Below are positions 7,624 to 12,702 of a stretch of DNA of 12,702 bases, one piece after another. The translations under genes and the position numbers were made by a program. The notes beneath the pieces were generated by a model. It was not told the DNA's origin. It saw only the letters and a list, made by a program, of their open reading frames with translations, and did no database searches. Source of the DNA: Bacteroidota bacterium (lineage in GTDB: Bacteria > Bacteroidota > Bacteroidia > Chitinophagales > UBA2359); contig JAHDGP010000092.1 of NCBI GenBank assembly GCA_020627525.1, forward strand, positions 1 through 12,702. Reading direction: 5' to 3'. How positions within the stretch are numbered: the stretch's first letter is position 1; every line of letters starts with the position of its first letter.

Positions 7624-7643
7624 ATAAGCGAAAATAAGCAAAT
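7624..7643. promoter_or_regulatory. Tandem 10-bp repeats upstream of the ScfR-type regulator
   Basis: ATAAGCGAAA (7624-7633) and ATAAGCAAAT (7634-7643) are adjacent copies sharing eight of ten bases, one helical turn apart, ending 16 bp from the regulator's start. On the gene strand they read TTTGC/TTCGC-containing units. A binding site for the regulator itself is plausible because RamB-type proteins often autoregulate, but this is inference. No clean TAnnTTTG is seen; TATTTTCG on the minus strand is the nearest match. Confidence 0.35.
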
Positions 7644-7749
7644 ATTTATCCAAAATGCTAATAGCGAATAAATTATATGATTCTTCATTGTTTAGAAAAT
7701 CATTTGTATTTCTCTTTATAAACAGCGCAAATAAAATCCATTTAGTTCT

Positions 7750-7773
7750 TAAGTACTTGGGCACAAGTACTTA
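7750..7773. promoter_or_regulatory. Perfect 10-bp inverted repeat, candidate operator
   Basis: TAAGTACTTG (7750-7759) and CAAGTACTTA (7764-7773) are perfect inverted repeats around GGCA. The right arm runs into the -7 box of the DUF4293 promoter, the usual position of a repressor operator. AAGTACTT is also self-complementary, so the two arms are direct repeats 14 bp apart as well. Confidence 0.5.
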
Positions 7774-7779
7774 CCTTTG
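7772..7779 (+). promoter_or_regulatory. Promoter -7 element (TACCTTTG) of the DUF4293 gene
   Basis: This is an exact TAnnTTTG match ending only 4 bp before the ATG at 7784. With the start of transcription expected about 7 nt downstream of the box, the mRNA would begin at or next to the start codon, making it leaderless or nearly so. No good -33 box is apparent at the usual distance. Confidence 0.5.
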
Positions 7780-7783
7780 CAGC

Positions 7784-8179
7784 ATGATACAGAGAATACA
7801 AAGTTTATTTTTATTAATAGCTGCTCTTTTGTGCATTGCCTTTTTATTTGTGCCAAGCCTAGAAATTAATGACCTCTATTTATTAGCTAAAAACCATATT
7901 GTTTTGGCTAGCTTAACTGTAGTTTCTGCCGTCATTAGTATTGCTGATATATTCCTATTTAAAAATAGAACACTTCAGGCTAATGTTGTCAAACTCAACC
8001 TTCTTGTCATTTTAGGATTGATAGGGTTTGCGGTTTATACTGAACTGAGTGATGGAGATTTTGCTCCAAACATTTTGGGTGCTATTTTACCAGTACTCTT
8101 TTTGGTTTTTAATATGTTGGCTGCGAGATTTATCAAAAAGGATGATAAACTTGTTCGTTCAATGGATCGCTTGAGATAA
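7784..8179 (+). CDS. DUF4293 family membrane protein
   Basis: A 131-aa inner-membrane protein of the Bacteroidota DUF4293 family. It has four hydrophobic helices (about 7-25, 38-58, 68-86 and 94-112) and the family's characteristic basic tail, KKDDKLVRSMDRLR. The N-terminal MIQRIQSLFLL is also typical. An in-frame start at 7655 would add 43 residues containing the promoter and operator sequence and is rejected; 7784 fits both the family start and the -7 box position. The function of the family is unknown. The gene is divergent from the ScfR-type regulator and converges with the next minus-strand gene, the two stop codons being only 8 bp apart inside a small palindrome (8177-8190). Confidence 0.85.
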   Translation: MIQRIQSLFLLIAALLCIAFLFVPSLEINDLYLLAKNHIVLASLTVVSAVISIADIFLFKNRTLQANVVKLNLLVILGLIGFAVYTELSDGDFAPNILGAILPVLFLVFNMLAARFIKKDDKLVRSMDRLR

Positions 8180-8187
8180 TCTGTAGA

Positions 8188-8598
8188 TTAATAATTTCTA
8201 AAGCGTGTTCTGACCACACGCCATTCGCCATCCGATTTTTTCTTTTTTAGAATGCATTTGATTCTATGTTGATCAATGTGGTAGATGACTTTTGCTCTTT
8301 TTGATTTCAAAATGAGCGTTTCAATTTCTACAGGATTGACAATTCCTCTAGCAAAAAGATCTACCTTATTTGAAATTCTTATCCCTCTTGGTTTTAACTC
8401 ACCATTTAAACTTTTAACCAACACATCATTTTTTACTATGTGTATTTTGTTCTTAAAATAGCCTTCTACTGTTTCATTAAAAGTTGCCAACTCCAAAACC
8501 TCAGCAACATCTTCTTGAGTTTGTCCAACAACAAAAATGGTACTCAATAGAAACATTATTGAGCAAATTAGTAGTATATTAGGAAGGATTTTATTCAT
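8188..8598 (-). CDS. Small exported hypothetical protein
   Basis: A 136-aa protein with a hydrophobic N-terminal signal peptide (residues 1-25, ending FVVGQ; cleavage probably near there). The mature part of about 110 residues is mixed alpha/beta and basic towards the end, with alternating strands such as AKVIYHIDQHRIKCILKKKK and a final GEWRVVRTRF. The helix-then-strands pattern and a last strand containing Trp-x-Val are reminiscent of NTF2-like or lumenal DUF proteins, but I do not recognise the family. It is expected in the periplasm or outside the cell. The start at 8598 is chosen for the signal peptide. A -7 box lies 17 bp upstream on the same strand. It converges with the DUF4293 gene and is divergent from the secreted propeller gene. 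Confidence 0.6.
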   Translation of the reverse strand: MNKILPNILLICSIMFLLSTIFVVGQTQEDVAEVLELATFNETVEGYFKNKIHIVKNDVLVKSLNGELKPRGIRISNKVDLFARGIVNPVEIETLILKSKRAKVIYHIDQHRIKCILKKKKSDGEWRVVRTRFRNY

Positions 8599-8614
8599 AT
8601 CAATTATTTGACTA

Positions 8615-8622
8615 CAAAATTA
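8615..8622 (-). promoter_or_regulatory. Putative -7 element of the small exported protein gene
   Basis: CAAAATTA on the plus strand reads TAATTTTG on the minus strand, matching TAnnTTTG, 17 bp before the ATG at 8598. No clear -33 box was found. Confidence 0.4.
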
Positions 8623-8733
8623 CAATTTCGTTGCATAACTGTTGTAATTATTTTTCAATTATGTACAAGTAACTCGTAAAGAAATTTCACTGTACTTGAT
8701 TACTTTAATTCACGTACCTAACGTTCAAAAAAA

Positions 8734-8741
8734 TAAATTTG
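8734..8741 (+). promoter_or_regulatory. Putative -7 element of the secreted propeller gene
   Basis: TAAATTTG matches TAnnTTTG and lies 67 bp before the ATG at 8809. No clear -33 partner is visible. AGAAGGAG (8784-8791), a strong Shine-Dalgarno-like sequence, lies downstream but abuts an alternative GTG. Confidence 0.35.
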
Positions 8742-8808
8742 TATCTCATTTGCATTTAATTTATTATTAGCATCGTAAATATTAGAAGGAGTGCAACTCA
8801 GTACTTAT

Positions 8809-11580
8809 ATGTTTGAATTTTTCAGCAATCAAAAAACGTATTTTGTGAAATCGCAATTATCAGCAATTATAACTTTGGTCTTCTGTCTCTGCTTTCTTTT
8901 TGGTGGATATTATTTTTACAATAAAAATATTAATTCAGAGAAAAGACAAGAAGTTGCCTTTGAAGACGAAGGAAAAAAAATCCCTAGTGATTATTTTTTC
9001 AAACAACGAGCTTTTCCTTTTAATGAAATAAATCATGAAGCTTACTTAAAATCCATTCAACAACGCAAAAAAATTATCCAAAAAAAAAAACAACAGCATA
9101 AAGTTGCCGAAGAGACTTGGCACTTTGCTGGACCGACAAATATTGGTGGAAGGATTTCGGATATAGCAGTACATCCTTCTGATGCAAATACAATTTATGC
9201 GGGTACCGCATCAGGTGGAGTTTTTAAGTCCATTGACTTTGGCGAAAATTGGAATCCTATTTTTGACAATGAGGCTACACTTTCGATTGGTGCCATTGCC
9301 GTAGCTCAGAGCAATAAAGAAGTTTTGTATGTTGGAACAGGAGAAGCCAATGCCGGAGGCGGCTCATTGACTTATGACGGTGTTGGTGTTTATAAATCAA
9401 CGGCTTCTGGTAAACACTGGAAATATATAGGGTTACCAAACTCCAGGAGTATTGGTAAAATTGTCATTGACCCCACTGATGAAAACAAAGTCTTTGTAGC
9501 GGCAATGGGTAATCTTTTTGGCAACAACTCAGACAGAGGTATTTACAGAACAACAGATGGCGGAGACAGTTGGGAGCAAGTATTGTATGTCTCTGACTCG
9601 ACAGGTGGTATTGATTTGAGTATTCATCCTGATAATCCTGATATTATTTATGCAAGTATGTGGGAAAGGGTGCGGAGAGTTTCATATAGAAAATATGGAG
9701 GCAATAGCTGCGGCATTTATCGCTCAACAGATGGCGGAGACAATTGGGAAAAATTGACAAATGGATTACCACAAGAAAATATCGGCAGAATGGGTGTTGC
9801 TGTTGCACCTTCCTCTCCTAATATAGTTTATGTTGTTGCTGCCGATGAAACAGGTTACTATAAAGGATTTTATAAAAGTGAGGACAATGGAGACAGTTGG
9901 ATAAGTTCTACAAACTCCAACTTATTCGACACTTATTTTTACTCTTCCTATGGCTGGTGGTTTGGCAAACTTACTGTAGATCCTCAAGATTCTGATAAAG
10001 TTTATGCAATGGGATTGGCTTTGTATAAAAGCAATAATGGTGGGCAAAGCTGGCAGGAGACAAGCAACAATGCTCACCTGGATCAACATGCATTGTATAT
10101 CCATCCAACAAATCCAGATACAATGGTTTTGGGCAATGATGGTGGCATTTATACCAATAAAAGTGGAAGTCAGTTTTGGAACCATGCAAACAACCTTCCG
10201 ATTACTCAGTTTTATAAATGTGAAATTGATTTCAATGAACCACATAAAATTTATGGTGGGTCACAAGACAATGGAACAGTAGGTACAAAGACAGGTTACA
10301 TAGACAATTGGACAAGCTTTTATTTTGGAGATGGATTTACTGTCAAAGTTGACCCTATGGATAGTAAGTATATGTATGCTGAATACCAATATGGCAATCT
10401 TGCTGTTTCTACAAATGGAGGAAATACATTTAGCCCCATATCAACTCCAAGTTCAGCATACAATTGGAATACGCCTTATGTTCTGGACCCCAAAGAAAAA
10501 TTCACACTTTATTTGGGTGGCAAGAAGGTTTACAAATCAACAAATAGAGGAACCAGTTGGAATAGTATTAGTAATGTTTTAAGCAATGAACATCCGCCAA
10601 GCAACTTGGTTTTTGGAACCATCACTACCATTGATGTTTCAACCTTAGACAATAATGTTATATATGCAGGTACAGATGATGGCAATGTTTGGCGAACCCT
10701 TAATGGTGGGGCACAGTGGAAGATTTTATCAGATACTTTGCCTGAAAGATGGGTTACATGTGTCGCAACTGATCCAAAAGACATAAACAAAGCTTATGTT
10801 ACTTTTTCGGGTTACCGATTTGATGAATACTTGCCACACATTTTTAAAACAGAAGACGATGGCGAGAATTGGATAGATATTTCCAATAACCTTCCCGAAA
10901 CACCAATCAATGATTTGATTGTCGACCCTGATTCAACGGGATGGCTATATATAGCTACTGATGTAGGTGTTTTTGTAAGTTTAAATGACGGTGAAAGTTG
11001 GGATATTTTAGATGAGTCCCTACCAAATTTAGTAATTTCGGACTTGAGTTATCATCCTCCAACAAAAAAACTATTAGCAGCAACGTATGGCAGATCCATG
11101 TATGATATGGACTTATCTTATTTACGAAACCCTATTGATACAATGGCAAACGATACGACCATCGTTGACACCACCATTGTGGATATTGATACAACAATGA
11201 ATGACACAACTATTGTGGATATTGATACGACGATGAATGATTCGACTGACATCACTGCCATTTTGCCTATTGAGTTTGCAGAACCGAATATTTCTGTTTT
11301 TCCAAATCCTGCCACAGTTCATAGTAAAATCCGTGTAGAACTGTCAGAACCGTGTTTTGGAATTATTAGCATTTACAACTCTAGTGGTAAAAATCTAGGT
11401 ATTATCTATGAAGGTATTTTTAACTCTGGTGAAAATATTTTTGGTATGTCTGAACTAGGGCTTGGTTGTGGGGTGTATTTTGTGGTCACTTCGACTCTTG
11501 GCTTCGACTTTGCTCAGCCATCAGGTTCTGCTCAGTCACAGATCAGTTACTCAGGTGTAAAAAGGTTTGTTGTGTTTTAA
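8809..11580 (+). CDS. T9SS-secreted BNR/sortilin-type beta-propeller protein
   Basis: A 923-aa extracellular protein. Residues 18-37 form a hydrophobic export signal or anchor. Residues about 100-775 contain around eleven Asp-box/BNR-like motifs (S/T-x-D-x-G-x-x-W), for example TTDGGDSWEQV, STDGGDNWEKL, SEDNGDSWISS, TEDDGENWIDI and LNDGESWDIL, spaced as propeller blades between repeated 'VDPxDxxxVYA' segments. This is the layout of VPS10/sortilin- or xyloglucanase-like double propellers, but no glycosidase residues can be assigned. Residues 787-810 are two exact 12-aa repeats rich in Asp/Thr. From about 826 comes a type A T9SS sorting domain (ISVFPNPA at its start, KRFVVF at its end), so export across the outer membrane by the type IX system with C-terminal processing is expected. 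Within that domain, GFDFAQPSGSAQSQIS looks inserted. The start at 8809 is preferred; the GTG at 8791 overlaps the Shine-Dalgarno-like sequence and would add six residues. Substrate unknown. Confidence 0.8.
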   Translation: MFEFFSNQKTYFVKSQLSAIITLVFCLCFLFGGYYFYNKNINSEKRQEVAFEDEGKKIPSDYFFKQRAFPFNEINHEAYLKSIQQRKKIIQKKKQQHKVAEETWHFAGPTNIGGRISDIAVHPSDANTIYAGTASGGVFKSIDFGENWNPIFDNEATLSIGAIAVAQSNKEVLYVGTGEANAGGGSLTYDGVGVYKSTASGKHWKYIGLPNSRSIGKIVIDPTDENKVFVAAMGNLFGNNSDRGIYRTTDGGDSWEQVLYVSDSTGGIDLSIHPDNPDIIYASMWERVRRVSYRKYGGNSCGIYRSTDGGDNWEKLTNGLPQENIGRMGVAVAPSSPNIVYVVAADETGYYKGFYKSEDNGDSWISSTNSNLFDTYFYSSYGWWFGKLTVDPQDSDKVYAMGLALYKSNNGGQSWQETSNNAHLDQHALYIHPTNPDTMVLGNDGGIYTNKSGSQFWNHANNLPITQFYKCEIDFNEPHKIYGGSQDNGTVGTKTGYIDNWTSFYFGDGFTVKVDPMDSKYMYAEYQYGNLAVSTNGGNTFSPISTPSSAYNWNTPYVLDPKEKFTLYLGGKKVYKSTNRGTSWNSISNVLSNEHPPSNLVFGTITTIDVSTLDNNVIYAGTDDGNVWRTLNGGAQWKILSDTLPERWVTCVATDPKDINKAYVTFSGYRFDEYLPHIFKTEDDGENWIDISNNLPETPINDLIVDPDSTGWLYIATDVGVFVSLNDGESWDILDESLPNLVISDLSYHPPTKKLLAATYGRSMYDMDLSYLRNPIDTMANDTTIVDTTIVDIDTTMNDTTIVDIDTTMNDSTDITAILPIEFAEPNISVFPNPATVHSKIRVELSEPCFGIISIYNSSGKNLGIIYEGIFNSGENIFGMSELGLGCGVYFVVTSTLGFDFAQPSGSAQSQISYSGVKRFVVF
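11167..11238 (+). repeat. Two 36-bp tandem repeats encoding an Asp/Thr-rich linker
   Basis: Units 11167-11202 and 11203-11238 each encode DTTIVDIDTTMN, with a shorter related stretch before them. They join the propeller to the sorting domain and form a flexible acidic spacer of possibly variable copy number. Confidence 0.75.
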
Positions 11581-11649
11581 AATTCTAAAGATGAAATTTA
11601 AATTGATGCTCTTGCCTTTTATGGCGATTATATTGAATAGTAATAAATA

Positions 11650-12291
11650 TTGAAAGCAAGTAAAGACATATTAAAATCATTAGAGGCAAATGCACTTCCG
11701 AAGTCATTTTATATTAGGGAAGATGTTGTTCAAATAAGCAAAGAGTTGCTAGGAAAATATCTGTATACCGTTGTGGAAGGCACTGTTTGCGGCGGGATGA
11801 TTGTAGAATCTGAGGCTTACTGTGGAGCGAGGGACCGAGCCTGCCACGCCTATCCTGATAAACGCACTAAGAGAACTGAAACGATGTATGCGGAAGGCGG
11901 TGTGGCTTATGTGTATTTGTGTTATGGCATTCATTTTATGTTCAATATTGTTACCAATGAAGTAGATAAGGCAGACGCTATACTGATTCGGGCAATTAGT
12001 GCAGAAACGGGTATTGAGACAATGTTGAAGCGCAGGAATATGTCGCAATTGAAATACAATGTTACGGCTGGTCCTGGTTGCTTGACGAAGGCTTTGGGTA
12101 TAGACCGTTCACTGGATTTAGCTTCGTTGGCTGGTCCCGTGATTTGGGTTTGTGATCGTTCTGTTTCGGAGGGAGAGGAAAGTATAGCTGTAAAAGAAAA
12201 GGATATTATTTGTAGCCCGAGGGTTGGGATTGACTATGCTGGTGCGGATGCGCTTTTGCCCTGGCGCTTTCGGGTTAAAAGTAATGGTTAA
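11650..12291 (+). CDS. 3-methyladenine DNA glycosylase (AAG/MPG family)
   Basis: A 213-aa base-excision repair enzyme of the alkyladenine glycosylase family, cleaving the N-glycosyl bond of alkylated purines such as 3-methyladenine. Family landmarks are seen in order: LLGKYLYT near the start; VESEAY containing the catalytic Glu and the Tyr that flips the base; CHAY with the conserved His; YVYLCYGIHFMFNIV with the active-site Tyr and Asn; ILIRA with the conserved Arg; the GPGCLTKALGI block; and LPWRF at the end. All key residues appear present. The start is TTG at 11650 because no in-frame ATG is available before the conserved core. The stop of a 20-codon frame (11591-11653) overlaps this start. 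It follows the propeller gene by 69 bp. The last codons (SNG and stop) lie in the left arm of a foldback element, and the protein seems a few residues shorter than relatives, which usually continue past PWRF with a KGN..VS-like tail. Confidence 0.85.
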   Translation: MKASKDILKSLEANALPKSFYIREDVVQISKELLGKYLYTVVEGTVCGGMIVESEAYCGARDRACHAYPDKRTKRTETMYAEGGVAYVYLCYGIHFMFNIVTNEVDKADAILIRAISAETGIETMLKRRNMSQLKYNVTAGPGCLTKALGIDRSLDLASLAGPVIWVCDRSVSEGEESIAVKEKDIICSPRVGIDYAGADALLPWRFRVKSNG

Positions 12292-12437
12292 AGAATAACT
12301 TACCGATTTGAACTGCGATATTTAATGATACACTTCATCAAAAAGCCTTTCCGTAGCCCTGCTATGCATTCGTCTTTTTGATTTGCGTATCAAAAAATCT
12401 CTTTATTAAATCGGTAATCTATTCTTTGACCATTACT
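12280..12437. mobile_element. 158-bp foldback element with 30-bp inverted repeats
   Basis: The 30-bp left arm (12280-12309) and the right arm (12408-12437) are inverted repeats with three mismatches, one of them a G/T pair. Outer half: AGTAATGGTTAAAGAATA against TATTCTTTGACCATTACT; inner half: TTACCGATTT against AAATCGGTAA. Inside are further nested pairs, GATAC (12327-12331)/GTATC (12387-12391) and ATCAAAAAG (12337-12345)/CTTTTTGAT (12374-12382). The tip has a short hairpin around CGTAGC-CCT-GCTATG (12352-12366). The left arm overlaps the last codons and stop of the glycosylase gene. No transposase or target duplication is seen. It may be a MITE-type or extragenic palindromic element that now also acts as a terminator. 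The rest of the 350-bp gene-free stretch (12438-12580) shows no gene or clear signal. Confidence 0.6.
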
Positions 12438-12580
12438 AGGAAGTAACTGGACGAGTCGGGCGAAGTGAGGGTGTGTTTTGATATTTTGGGAATTATTTAT
12501 GGTGAAAATAAGTTAGATACAGTGTAAACTGCAAGGTTTTGTTTAAATCGAGCATCTTAACAATTAAAATATTAAATGTA

Positions 12581-12612
12581 TTGTGAAAATAGAATCAATT
12601 TTACTATTTTTG
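12581..12612 (+). promoter_or_regulatory. Promoter of the tRNA gene
   Basis: TTG at 12581-12583 and TATTTTTG at 12605-12612 are separated by 21 bp, the best full match in the window to the Bacteroidota TTG-N19-21-TAnnTTTG promoter. The predicted start near 12619 gives a leader of about 23 nt before the tRNA. Confidence 0.55.
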
Positions 12613-12641
12613 CGGTCTTGATTCGTCAGAGATGGTGAATC

Positions 12642-12702
12642 GGTCTTGTAGCTCAGTTGGTTAGAGCACCTGACTCATAATCAGGGGGTCCCAGGTTCGA
12701 GC
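12642..12702 (+). tRNA. tRNA with CAU anticodon (tRNA-Met elongator or tRNA-Ile2), 3' end outside the window
   Basis: Canonical cloverleaf parts are seen in order. The acceptor 5' strand is GGTCTTG (12642-12648) and the D-arm is GCTC/GAGC. The anticodon stem CCTGA/TCAGG encloses loop CTCATAA, with anticodon CAT at 12676-12678. The variable loop is GGGTC, followed by the T-stem 5' strand CCAGG and the T-loop TTCGAGC, where the window stops. The 3' T-stem strand, 3' acceptor strand and tail are missing. GG at the 5' end and the D-arm do not fit an initiator tRNA's usual features as clearly as an elongator. CAU could mean Met, or Ile if the C is modified by TilS; the visible part does not decide. 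Confidence 0.9.

Noticed and set aside
7655..7783. N-terminal extension of the DUF4293 protein
   Set aside because: It would translate through the palindromic operator and the -7 box, and DUF4293 proteins begin at the MIQRIQS start at 7784.
8177..8190. Bidirectional terminator between DUF4293 and the small exported protein gene
   Set aside because: The palindrome has only a 2-nt centre and no adjoining T-run on either strand.
9922..10790. Several frames overlapping the propeller gene on both strands
   Set aside because: They are by-products of the repeated blade codons; the main frame is continuous with clear Asp-box motifs.

Overview
The window looks like chromosomal DNA of a Bacteroidota bacterium (AT-rich; family-level placement, perhaps Saprospiria, is only a guess). 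The markers are a DUF4270 lipoprotein, a DUF4293 membrane protein, a Gram-negative outer-membrane beta-barrel, a BNR-propeller protein with a type IX secretion C-terminal sorting domain, and several copies of the Bacteroidota -7 promoter element TAnnTTTG.

Layout, left to right. (1) 1-963: a promoter and an outer-membrane beta-barrel gene, ended by a clear hairpin terminator (995-1031). (2) 1034-4715: a rightward cluster of a half-length, probably non-catalytic glycogen/starch synthase-like protein, a DUF4270 lipoprotein and a polytopic membrane protein of glycosyltransferase-C/polymerase-like appearance. (3) 4828-5697 (minus): an exported Met/Asn/Asp-rich protein whose repetitive centre lies between two related short modules. 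(4) 5698-6120: a gene-free stretch holding a compact element. It has 19-bp terminal inverted repeats flanked by a 10-bp direct repeat, and encloses four different perfect hairpins of 7-8 bp stem and 3-nt loop. (5) 6121-7608 (minus): a ScfR/RamB-type XRE regulator, divergent from a DUF4293 gene (7784-8179) that appears almost leaderless and has a perfect 10-bp inverted repeat over its promoter. (6) 8188-8598 (minus): a small exported protein, divergent from the large T9SS-secreted propeller protein (8809-11580). (7) 11650-12291: a 3-methyladenine DNA glycosylase whose last codons and stop lie inside the left arm of a 158-bp foldback element (12280-12437). (8) A promoter and a tRNA with a CAU anticodon, cut off by the window edge.

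No metabolic pathway or defence locus runs through the window. The genes are mainly envelope and secretion genes plus one metabolic-type regulator and one DNA-repair enzyme. The unusual content is mostly non-coding: two different structured inverted-repeat elements placed exactly at gene 3' ends, a candidate operator with related half-sites in a second promoter region, and a repeat-like insertion inside the secretion domain of the propeller protein.
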